In this document: piece by piece, positions 1 to 5,777 of the stretch
Numbering within the stretch: position 1 is the first letter of the stretch
Layout: each line of letters begins with the position of its first letter
Source: Tatlockia sp.
GTDB lineage: Bacteria; Cyanobacteriota; Cyanobacteriia; Cyanobacteriales; Chroococcidiopsidaceae
Direction: 5' to 3'
Length of the DNA stretch: 9,023 bases
Assembly: GCA_013698215.1 (NCBI GenBank)
Contig: JACCVJ010000335.1
Coordinates: 1-9,023 of the forward strand
Notes under the pieces: model-generated
Seen by the model: the letters and a program-made list of their open reading frames with translations, nothing else
Database searches by the model: none
What the model was told of the DNA's origin: nothing
Position numbers and translations under genes: made by a program

Positions 1-281
1 CCTACTTCGCGATCGCGCTTTACCAACTGCCGTTTTTCTAAGTTATCAATCACTAAAGTAATATTTCCGCCACTTTTAAGCAATTTTTCTGCTAAGTCGC
101 GTTGGTGCATTGCCCCTAAGTGAAACAATGCTTCTAACACGCCAAATTGAGTAACTGTTAGCTTAGAACTTTCTAAGTGGCGATGGAGGCGATGGGATAC
201 GGATTCTGTTGCTCTAACGAGTTTGATGTAAGCATTTAAAGCTGTAACTTCCTCTGTTGTACCTAAATATCGAGTTCCCAT
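1..281 (-). CDS. MarR-family winged-helix transcriptional regulator, partial (C-terminus beyond left edge)
   Basis: The reading frame starts at an ATG (complement of 279-281) and stays open to base 1, giving about 93 residues, the first part of a MarR protein of roughly 140-160 residues. After an N-terminal helix (MGTRYLGTTEEVTALNAYIK) it continues with HRHLESSKLTVTQFGVLEAL, a typical first helix-turn-helix entry, then MHQRDLAEKL, then GNITLVIDNLEKRQLVKR, the recognition helix and start of the wing. The DRR-type end of the wing lies just beyond the edge. MarR proteins bind palindromic operators as dimers and often repress their own gene. A perfect 17-bp palindrome sits 12 bp upstream of the ATG and is a natural candidate operator. 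No clear Shine-Dalgarno is visible. The TonB-like gene lies 29 bp upstream on the same strand, so the two may be cotranscribed. The ligand cannot be told from sequence; a redox or phenolic signal would be only a guess from the family. Confidence 0.85.
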   Translation of the reverse strand, partial: MGTRYLGTTEEVTALNAYIKLVRATESVSHRLHRHLESSKLTVTQFGVLEALFHLGAMHQRDLAEKLLKSGGNITLVIDNLEKRQLVKRDREV

Positions 282-293
282 TAAATATTTTTA

Positions 294-310
294 CATTGAA
301 TAATTCAATG
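294..310. promoter_or_regulatory. Perfect 17-bp palindrome, candidate MarR operator
   Basis: CATTGAA-TAA-TTCAATG has two perfect 7-base arms around a 3-base centre. It fills most of the 29-bp gap between the stop of the TonB-like gene (311) and the MarR ATG (281). Size and placement fit a MarR-dimer operator for autoregulation. As RNA it could form a short AT-rich hairpin, but no U-tract like that of an intrinsic terminator follows directly on the minus strand. The operator role is inferred from position and symmetry only. Confidence 0.45.
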
Positions 311-1153
311 CTAATTTAAAGTTTTGCTTTCTGTTGATTCAATCGGGCTAGGGTATTTATTCCAAATAGTCACCACTGTACCTGTACCTTGTTTATCCGG
401 CGCTAAAGCTAAATAGAGAATAGGAGAATTATCTTTAGGAGTTAGTTTGTAAAGTCCACCACCTGCAGCATAAGTACCAAAATGTTCAACATTAAAATTG
501 GCGTTTTTCAATTGCGAACTAAAAAACTCATCAAATACTGTATCAGGGCTTTTATTAGGAATTTGAGCAGCTTTACCTACGATATCGGGGTGTAACTTCC
601 CATCAGGCTGCGTAAACATTTCAGCCTCCGCCATGACTTCGCTGGGTTGTTCTACAACTAGCCAACTAGGATCGACGGGTACGCCATTAATTGACTCGGT
701 TGCAAGGGTTACAGGGCTAGGAGACACCAAAGGGATAGCTTGAGGTGTCGGGAGTAATTCTTGATTTTTTGTGTCTATTTCAATGTCCGTCGCTGGCGGT
801 AAAGAATCAACGGCGACAGGTGTTACAGGCTTTTGAGGAGTGGGTGCAACAACGGGGCTAGGAGATTTTGTAACGATTCGCGGTGTTGGTTTTGTAGGTA
901 ATACTCTTTGCTGTGGTACTAGGGGGCGACTACTAACTACGGGTGTTGGTTTTGGTTTAACGATTGTACTTACAGATTTGGGTTTTGGCGTTACCGGAGT
1001 TAGCTTAACTAACTCTTGGGGCTTTTTCGTTGGTTTAGGTGTGTCTGTTGCAGGAATTGGAATCACCAGTAGCAAGCCATGCAAGCCTAACGAGGCTAAC
1101 CACATTGGTTTCCACATCTTATTTAAGGGTGGCAGATTTTTGAGGTAAGTCAT
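311..1153 (-). CDS. TonB-like, proline-rich, membrane-anchored periplasmic protein
   Basis: 280 residues. A short cytoplasmic start (1-16) is followed by one hydrophobic segment (about 17-34, WLASLGLHGLLLVIP). This carries Ser21 and His25, the S-x3-H spacing of the TonB anchor helix (Ser16 and His20 in E. coli), which engages ExbB/ExbD. Residues 35-150 are rich in Pro, Lys and Thr with repeated KPKP, KPTP and SPSP units, like the TonB periplasmic spacer. The C-terminal part (about 190-268) contains HFGTYAAGGGLYKLTP and ILYLALAPDKQGTGTVVTIW and looks like a small globular domain. I do not see the usual TonB C-terminal YP motif, so this is a TonB-like protein with a different tail, not a textbook TonB. 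The gene is divergent from a ferric-iron importer operon, which suggests a role in iron or siderophore uptake across the outer membrane, although no exbBD is in view. The start is the first ATG of the frame and keeps the complete anchor; an internal Met13 would also keep it. Confidence 0.75.
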   Translation of the reverse strand: MTYLKNLPPLNKMWKPMWLASLGLHGLLLVIPIPATDTPKPTKKPQELVKLTPVTPKPKSVSTIVKPKPTPVVSSRPLVPQQRVLPTKPTPRIVTKSPSPVVAPTPQKPVTPVAVDSLPPATDIEIDTKNQELLPTPQAIPLVSPSPVTLATESINGVPVDPSWLVVEQPSEVMAEAEMFTQPDGKLHPDIVGKAAQIPNKSPDTVFDEFFSSQLKNANFNVEHFGTYAAGGGLYKLTPKDNSPILYLALAPDKQGTGTVVTIWNKYPSPIESTESKTLN

Positions 1154-1252
1154 GTAATTAATTATTCTCTACTTGTACTACACCAAGCTTTGAACTTGCT
1201 TGCAACCAAGTTTTCCTAACAGCAACAGGCTAATTGTAAAGCTTAGTCATAA

Positions 1253-1265
1253 TTATTTGCAATAA
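1253..1265. promoter_or_regulatory. Weak Fur-box-like inverted repeat
   Basis: TTATT-TGC-AATAA is a small symmetric AT-rich element inside a run of AT-rich sequence. It lies about 100 bp upstream of the TonB-like ATG and 213 bp upstream of the iron operon ATG. The A/T character and ATT/AAT half-sites resemble ferric uptake regulator sites. The arms are only 5 bp and the flanks do not extend the symmetry, so chance is a serious alternative in DNA this rich in A and T. Confidence 0.2.
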
Positions 1266-1414
1266 CATTCAGCTAAAAATTACCTATGATTACTGCAAAA
1301 TAAGCACTTAATAATATTTTTACCTCGTTTTTAACTAAAGTAACTTGCAAAGACTTCTTAAATAAGTTGTCTAATTAATGGTATTTTTTTGAAAGCAAAG
1401 CTAATGTCTGTCGG

Positions 1415-1452
1415 GGAAAGCTGGTAGTAAGAATTTCTTAGCCAAACTTTCC
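1415..1452 (+). other. Possible 5'-leader hairpin of the iron ABC operon
   Basis: GGAAAG (1415-1420) can pair with CTTTCC (1447-1452), TGG (1422-1424) with CCA (1442-1444), and the inner TAAGAA-T-TTCTTA (1428-1440) is itself a perfect 13-bp inverted repeat. Together they form a bulged stem-loop that ends 26 bases before the ATG of the binding-protein gene. No U-tract follows, so it is not a normal terminator. It could be a leader structure or a protein site. I do not recognise it as a known riboswitch. Confidence 0.3.
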
Positions 1453-1478
1453 GCTCGAAAAGATGATTAGTTAAATAT

Positions 1479-2507
1479 ATGAGGATAAAGTTGGTGCTAA
1501 GTTCGTTAAGGAAAATTTCTGCCCTTGTAGCTTTGGTAGTTGTAGGTGGGGGTATAGCTTTTAGTAGTCAAGCAGCACAACAAAAAACGCTGACTATCTA
1601 CTCTGGTAGAGAAGAAAAATTAATAGCGCCCTTAATTGCCAACGCTGAGAAAGATTTGGGAATAGATATTGAGGTACGATACGGCGGCGATACAGCAGAA
1701 CTTGCGATCGCATTATTAGAAGAAGGCAAAAACAGTCGCGCGGATATATTTTTTGCTCAAGATGCAGGGGCTTTAGGTGCTTTAGCCAAAGAAAAACGCA
1801 CATTACCGATTTCTAATACCTTACTTGCAAAAGTAGAACCGCAGTTTCGCTCCTCTGCGGGGCAATGGATCGGTATTTCAGGACGGGCGCGAGTAATTGA
1901 TTACAATACAAAGCTAGTCAAACCCAGTGAATTACCGACATCGATAGCTCAATTAACTAATCCCAAATGGCGCGGTAAAATAGGCTGGGCCCCTTCAAAC
2001 GGTTCTTTTCAGTCCTTTGTTACCGCCATGCGCTTGCTAGAAGGCAACCAAAAGACTTTGGCATGGTTAAAGGCAATGAAAGCTAACGGGACAAAAGATT
2101 ATGCCAAAAATGCCGCGATCGTCGAAGCAGTAGGGAAAGGCGAAATTTCTTTAGGATTAGTAAACAACTACTATCTCTATCGGTTTACCAAAGATAACGC
2201 TAATTTTCCTGTCGCCCATCACTATACCCGCAGAGATGCTGGGGCAATGGTAAATGTAGCAGGTTTAGCAGTACTAAATACTACCGACCAAAAGAGCGAC
2301 ACTGACAAGTTTTTGGCTTATATGCTTGCGCCCAAAGCCCAGACTTATTTTGCGCAAGAAACTAACGAGTATCCGTTGGTAAAAGGCATCCAAGCATCGC
2401 AAAAACAAATTCCTCTCAGTCAGCTTAAGCCACCTAAAGTTGATTTGAGCAACTTGTCTGACTTACAAGGCACTATAGAGTTACTTCAAGAAGCAGGGGT
2501 ACTTTGA
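1479..2507 (+). CDS. futA: Ferric iron ABC transporter substrate-binding protein (FutA/FbpA family)
   Basis: 342 residues. Residues 1-33 form a Sec-type signal peptide: basic start, hydrophobic core ALVALVVVGGGIAF, and a likely cut near SSQAA. There is no lipobox cysteine, so a soluble periplasmic protein is expected. The mature protein begins KTLTIYSGRE, the usual opening of iron-binding type II periplasmic proteins. It then has GRARVIDYN (136-143) and VNNYYLYR (228-235). Tyr231 and Tyr232 of the NNYY motif match the paired tyrosines that bind Fe(III) in FbpA, and Tyr41 is another likely ligand. The protein would capture Fe(III) and hand it to the permease encoded next. Its stop overlaps the permease start by 4 bp. 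No Shine-Dalgarno precedes the ATG. However, GAGG at 1481-1484 sits well for a GTG start at 1494, which would shorten the signal peptide by 5 residues without harm. The related family of molybdate or thiosulfate binders is less likely because of the NNYY motif. Confidence 0.88.
   Translation: MRIKLVLSSLRKISALVALVVVGGGIAFSSQAAQQKTLTIYSGREEKLIAPLIANAEKDLGIDIEVRYGGDTAELAIALLEEGKNSRADIFFAQDAGALGALAKEKRTLPISNTLLAKVEPQFRSSAGQWIGISGRARVIDYNTKLVKPSELPTSIAQLTNPKWRGKIGWAPSNGSFQSFVTAMRLLEGNQKTLAWLKAMKANGTKDYAKNAAIVEAVGKGEISLGLVNNYYLYRFTKDNANFPVAHHYTRRDAGAMVNVAGLAVLNTTDQKSDTDKFLAYMLAPKAQTYFAQETNEYPLVKGIQASQKQIPLSQLKPPKVDLSNLSDLQGTIELLQEAGVL
1481..1484 (+). promoter_or_regulatory. GAGG, possible ribosome binding site for an alternative GTG start
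   Basis: The bases just before ATG 1479 (TTAGTTAAATAT) contain no purine-rich ribosome site. GAGG inside codons 1-2 lies 9 bases upstream of an in-frame GTG at 1494, whose product begins with LSSLRK after the initiator and keeps a good signal peptide. Which start is used is open; an N-terminal difference of 5 residues is removed with the signal peptide. Confidence 0.3.
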
Positions 2508-4111
2508 GGCGTAATGCTTCTAGTCCACCGTTATTTTTAGTTGCGATCGCTACAATTACGGTGATCGCAATTACTTTGCCTTTGACTTATCTTGTAATTA
2601 GGACGGCGGGTGTAGGGACAGAAAAGCTAATTAACTTAGTATCTCGCCCCCGTACCTTAACTGTATTGTTCAATAGTGCAGGGATGGCAGCTTTAGTAAC
2701 CTTATGTAGCGCTTTAATTGCCGTACCTCTAGCTTTTTTGACCTTACAAACCGATTTACCTGGGCGAAAGTTTTGGTTAATTGCGACTACCTTACCTCTA
2801 GCTGTACCTAGCTATGTAGGAAGTTTTGCCTTAATTGCGGCTTTTGGGCCCAAAGGTAGCTTATTGCAGCTATGGTTAGAACCTTTGGGCGTAACCGAAT
2901 TACCAGAGATTTACGGCTGGTTTGGGACTATTTTGGCGCTGACGCTGTTTACCTATCCTTACCTGCTTTTAAGTGTCCGGGCGGGGTTAATGTTAATCGA
3001 TCCGGCGACAGTAGAAGCGGGGCGGAGTTTGGGTTTAAATCAATTAAATACATTTTTTCGTGTTTTATTACCGCAGTTACGCCCATCGATAATAGCTGGC
3101 GGTTTGCTGGTGGCTTTGTATGCCTTAAGAGATTTTGGTACGCCTTCATTGATGCGGTTTGATGCTTTTACGCGGGTAATTTTCCTACAATACAAGTCAA
3201 GCTTCAATCGCAACCAAGCGGCGGCGCTGGCTTTATTATTGGTTGCTTTGGTGTTGGGGATTTTGTGGCTAGAGTATAAAGTGCGATCGCGCGCTGCTTA
3301 TTACAGTCGCAATTTATCAATTGTGCATCCACCTGTAATTGTAAAATTGGGTAGTAGTAAAGTAGTTGCTTTATTATTTTGTGCGATCGTTGTTAGCCTA
3401 AGTTTGTTTTTACCTATTGGGGTAACAGTTTTTTGGTTATGGCGAGGCTTGACAAATAGCAATACAGCCTATGGTGCAGTTTCATGGAGTGCGATCGCGC
3501 AGCCAGCCCTTAATTCAGTTGCGGCGGCGGGTTTTACAGCAGTAATTGCGACTATTTGCGCCATCCCTGTAGCAATATTAGCGGTAAGGTTTCCTAGTCG
3601 TGTAACTACAGCTATAGAACGGTGTAGTTATATTGGTTTTGGCTTACCAGGAATAGTTGTAGCCATATCTTTAGTATTTTTGGGTTCTCAATATTTGCCT
3701 TGGTTATACCAAACTTTGCCGATGCTGATATTTGCTTATTTGGTGCTATTTTTGCCCCAATCTGTAGGCACAATAAGAAGTTCACTGTTACAGTTGCATC
3801 CTTACTTAGAAGAATCAGCGCGGCTTTTGGGGCGTACTCCTTGGCAGACATTGAAAGAAATTACTTTCCCTTTGGTGCGTCCTGGGGTGTTGAATGGGGC
3901 GGTTTTGGTGTTTTTGACCGCAATTAAAGAATTACCCGCAACGTTGCTCTTAGCCCCGATTGGCTTTGATACTTTGGCAACAGAGATTTGGAAAGCTACA
4001 GAAAATGTATCTTTTAGCGATGCGGCGGTGGGATCATTGGCAATGCTCGTCGTTTCTATGGGTTCAACTTTGCCTGTGTTGTTGCACGAGCAGAAAACGA
4101 GCAAAAGATAG
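2504..4111 (+). CDS. futB: Ferric iron ABC transporter permease, fused double-domain type (FutB/FbpB family)
   Basis: 535 residues, very hydrophobic, with about twelve membrane segments in two homologous halves. Each half ends in an EAA loop that docks to the ATPase: EAGRSLGLNQL at 171-181 and EESARLLGRTPW at 436-447, each followed by the typical LPQLRPSI or FPLVRPGVL segment. The two-in-one layout is normal for Fe(III) and thiamine permeases of the FbpB/ThiP type, so it forms the whole channel alone. The frame starts with TTG at 2504, inside the stop of the binding-protein gene (TTGA, 4-bp overlap). AGGGG at 2495-2499 supports this start, and the nearby ATG at 2514 is out of frame. Translation is probably coupled to the upstream gene. 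The ATPase gene follows 14 bp later, so all three subunits are made from one operon. Iron as substrate rests on the neighbouring NNYY binding protein. Confidence 0.9.
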   Translation: MRRNASSPPLFLVAIATITVIAITLPLTYLVIRTAGVGTEKLINLVSRPRTLTVLFNSAGMAALVTLCSALIAVPLAFLTLQTDLPGRKFWLIATTLPLAVPSYVGSFALIAAFGPKGSLLQLWLEPLGVTELPEIYGWFGTILALTLFTYPYLLLSVRAGLMLIDPATVEAGRSLGLNQLNTFFRVLLPQLRPSIIAGGLLVALYALRDFGTPSLMRFDAFTRVIFLQYKSSFNRNQAAALALLLVALVLGILWLEYKVRSRAAYYSRNLSIVHPPVIVKLGSSKVVALLFCAIVVSLSLFLPIGVTVFWLWRGLTNSNTAYGAVSWSAIAQPALNSVAAAGFTAVIATICAIPVAILAVRFPSRVTTAIERCSYIGFGLPGIVVAISLVFLGSQYLPWLYQTLPMLIFAYLVLFLPQSVGTIRSSLLQLHPYLEESARLLGRTPWQTLKEITFPLVRPGVLNGAVLVFLTAIKELPATLLLAPIGFDTLATEIWKATENVSFSDAAVGSLAMLVVSMGSTLPVLLHEQKTSKR

Positions 4112-4125
4112 GAGACAAAAGAGTT

Positions 4126-5139
4126 ATGGAGAAAATTTTACAGCTTGATGGGGTGAGTAAGTGGTTTGGCGAAAGTCAAGCGGTGGCGGACGTAAGTTTG
4201 AGTTTACCTCAAGGAATACTGGCTTTACTTGGTTCTTCTGGTTGCGGAAAAACTACTTTGCTAAGGCTAATTGCCGGATTTGAGCAGCCGCAAACGGGAA
4301 GTATTGAAATTGCTGGGCGCAAAGTTGCCAGTAATGATTGTTGGATTCCGCCAGAACAACGCCGTTTAGGTATGGTATTTCAAGATTATGCTTTGTTTCC
4401 ACATCTAACAGTCGCCGAGAATGTGGCTTTTGGGTTAAAAAAGCAAGAAAAAGATGCAGCTAAACGGTTGATTGAATTAGTAGGGCTAACTGGACTAGAA
4501 AAACGCTATCCTTATCAACTATCGGGAGGACAGCAGCAAAGAGTAGCTCTTGCTCGTGCTTTAGCGCCTCAACCGCCGTTAGTGCTGCTAGATGAACCTT
4601 TGAGCAATTTGGACGTGCAGGTAAGGCTGCGATTGCGAGAAGAAATTAGAGATATTTTAAAAGCGACGGGAACATCGGCGGTGTTTGTTACTCATGACCA
4701 AGAAGAAGCCTTAGCGATCGCCGATTTAGTAGCAGTCATGAGCAAAGGTAAGCTAGAACAAATAGGTACGCCCCAAGAAGTCTATACGCAGCCCTCCTCC
4801 CGGTTTGTAGCAGAATTTGTCACCGGAGCTAACTTTATTCCCGCCGAGCGTCAGGGGCAGTTGTGGGCTACGGAAGTAGGCTATTTTGCGGCGGCGGATG
4901 CTGGAGAAAACGAAGTAGAATTAATGATTCGTGAGGAAGATTTGCTGATAGAACCGACAGAATCGGAGGCGGTGGCAGTGGTTCACAATCGGCGCTTTTT
5001 GGGGAGAGAATATCGCTATTGTCTGCTTACGCCTTCGGGAAAAGAACTACACGCCCGAACAGCTATTAGCCAAGTTTTTCCGGTAGGCGCGAAAGTAAAG
5101 TTAAATGTAGCAAGTACAATAAAAATATTTCCTGCTTAA
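4126..5139 (+). CDS. futC: Ferric iron ABC transporter ATP-binding protein (FutC/FbpC family)
   Basis: 337 residues with all ABC ATPase motifs in order: Walker A GSSGCGKT at 36-43, Q-loop VFQDYALFPHL with Gln86, signature LSGGQQQR at 132-139, Walker B LVLLDEP with Asp156 and Glu157, D-loop SNLD, and switch His190 in VTHDQEEA. Residues from about 230 on (TGANFIPAER onward) form the C-terminal TOBE-like regulatory domain of the CUT1/Fbp ATPase group. Two copies would drive iron import through the permease. The ATG at 4126 has GGAG at 4111-4114 overlapping the permease stop and AAGAG closer in. No residue essential for ATP hydrolysis is missing. By itself the ATPase could serve other importers of the sulfate, sugar or polyamine type; operon position with the ferric binding protein makes iron the best call. 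Confidence 0.9.
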   Translation: MEKILQLDGVSKWFGESQAVADVSLSLPQGILALLGSSGCGKTTLLRLIAGFEQPQTGSIEIAGRKVASNDCWIPPEQRRLGMVFQDYALFPHLTVAENVAFGLKKQEKDAAKRLIELVGLTGLEKRYPYQLSGGQQQRVALARALAPQPPLVLLDEPLSNLDVQVRLRLREEIRDILKATGTSAVFVTHDQEEALAIADLVAVMSKGKLEQIGTPQEVYTQPSSRFVAEFVTGANFIPAERQGQLWATEVGYFAAADAGENEVELMIREEDLLIEPTESEAVAVVHNRRFLGREYRYCLLTPSGKELHARTAISQVFPVGAKVKLNVASTIKIFPA

Positions 5140-5149
5140 TTGCTTAAAC

Positions 5150-5608
5150 ATGAGCAAATCTCTAGACATAAATCTCTCTACCCAAATCGCCGAACAGATT
5201 GGTAGTAAAGCGCATAAATGCTTCGATAATGCGTATCAAGCAGCCTTACTAGATAATAATTATTTGTATGTTCAAGGCTTTTTAGTTGTAGGAATTGAGC
5301 CTTATTCGATTATGGAATATGCCTGGATTGAGCTTGACGACGAAATCATCGATCCTACTTTTGTTTCATTGAGTTTAGATGCTCAAAATCTCTACTATTT
5401 TCCGGCACAAAGCTTGAAAGTCAAACATCTTAAAGCAGTAGTTGATGAATCAAAAGAAGATTATCCTGAAGATGACCCCTTGCCTATTTATGGCAATGCG
5501 CCTTACGAATACTACGGCGAAATTATGCTAGGTGGTAAAGAATACTTAGCCGCCTACCAAGCTGCCGAAGCAAAGTGCAGAGAATTATCGCAGCTTGATA
5601 GTAACTAG
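5150..5608 (+). CDS. Hypothetical protein with transglutaminase-like Cys/AW/Asp pattern
   Basis: 152 residues, acidic, without signal peptide or membrane segment, so probably cytosolic. I do not recognise a named family. Its layout is KCFDNAYQAAL (23-33), NNYLYVQGFLVV (36-47), EYAWIELDDEIIDPTF (56-71), then a more variable tail with many Tyr, Asp and Glu. This pattern recalls small transglutaminase/papain-like proteins that have a Cys near CxxNA, a His in HAW and an Asp in xDPT. Here Cys24 and Asp68 are present, but Tyr57 occupies the expected His place, so peptidase-type activity would be doubtful. The assignment rests on pattern memory only. The gene starts 10 bp after the ATPase stop with a weak ribosome site and may be the last gene of the iron operon, though a functional link is not shown. 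Its stop is 4 bp from the 3' end of the oppositely oriented tRNA gene. Confidence 0.75.
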   Translation: MSKSLDINLSTQIAEQIGSKAHKCFDNAYQAALLDNNYLYVQGFLVVGIEPYSIMEYAWIELDDEIIDPTFVSLSLDAQNLYYFPAQSLKVKHLKAVVDESKEDYPEDDPLPIYGNAPYEYYGEIMLGGKEYLAAYQAAEAKCRELSQLDSN

Positions 5609-5612
5609 ATAA

Positions 5613-5685
5613 TGGAGGTTAGCGGACTCGAACCGCTGACATCCTGCTTGCAAAGCAGGCGCTCTACCAACTGAGCCAAACCCCC
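5613..5685 (-). tRNA. tRNA-Ala (anticodon UGC)
   Basis: On the minus strand a full 73-base cloverleaf is visible. It has acceptor GGGGGTT pairing with AACCTCC, D-stem GCTC/GAGC, anticodon stem CCTGC/GCAGG around the loop TTTGCAA, and T-stem AGCGG/CCGCT around TTCGAGT. The anticodon TGC is at 5650-5652. The acceptor has the G3-U70 wobble pair that marks alanine tRNAs, and A73. CCA is not encoded and must be added afterwards. The gene stands alone and is not in an rRNA spacer. It has its own promoter (5700-5728) and points at the end of the small gene 5150-5608, leaving only 4 bp. No terminator is evident after it. Confidence 0.97.
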
Positions 5686-5777
5686 CTGTGGCAGATTGTA
5701 TTATAGTTGATAACGATCTTTTATTCAATAGTTGGCGATCGCACCTCTGCTAAAAATATCTCAATTTGCGCCTAGAA
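5686..5777. promoter_or_regulatory. Divergent 92-bp spacer between tRNA-Ala and trhO
   Basis: The spacer carries the tRNA promoter on the minus strand and a HIP1 site at 5735-5742. The promoter of trhO must also lie here or further upstream, but I see no convincing plus-strand -35/-10 pair. TTGATA at 5707-5712 has no matching -10 at usable distance. Confidence 0.5.
5700..5728 (-). promoter_or_regulatory. Sigma70-type promoter of the tRNA-Ala gene
   Basis: Read on the minus strand: -35 TTGAAT (5723-5728), a 17-bp spacer, then a perfect -10 TATAAT (5700-5705). Transcription would begin near 5693, leaving a leader of about 8 bases before the mature tRNA 5' end. Both boxes, the ideal spacing and the short leader fit a strong stable-RNA promoter. 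Confidence 0.8.

Larger units (their letters stand above)
1154..1478. promoter_or_regulatory. Divergent intergenic region between the TonB-like gene and the iron ABC operon
   Basis: This AT-rich 325-bp gap has no ORF of useful length on either strand. It must hold the promoters of the minus-strand TonB-like gene and the plus-strand iron operon. I could not pick out a convincing -35/-10 pair in either direction. Two elements stand out: an inverted repeat at 1253-1265 and a hairpin-forming stretch at 1415-1452 close to the iron operon start. Shared iron control through Fur is plausible but not shown. Confidence 0.5.

Noticed and set aside
294..310. Palindrome as an intrinsic terminator of the TonB-like gene
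   Set aside because: The stem is AT-rich and short. On the minus strand it is followed by GTAAAAATATTTA, not by a T-run.
840..1148. Plus-strand open frame of 102 codons rich in Gly and Val
   Set aside because: It lies antisense to the TonB-like gene, and its Gly-rich composition is the mirror of the Pro and Thr codons on the real strand. It has no ribosome site or family features.
1405..1478. Leader of the iron operon as a cobalamin-type riboswitch
   Set aside because: The short CGGGGAAAGCTGGT stretch recalls G/A-rich riboswitch segments, but the conserved B12 box and other core elements are absent.
3612..4104. Minus-strand open frames and alternative plus frames within the permease gene
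   Set aside because: These are shadows of a clear permease reading frame with both EAA loops; none has recognisable motifs.
5613..5685. tRNA-Ala as an integration site for a mobile element
   Set aside because: No integrase, transposase or duplicate of the tRNA 3' end was seen on either side, and HIP1 sites continue evenly through the area.
5766..5777. TTG at 5766 as start of trhO
   Set aside because: It adds only four residues before the usual family opening MTHIIASFYKF and has no ribosome site. The ATG at 5778 is preferred.
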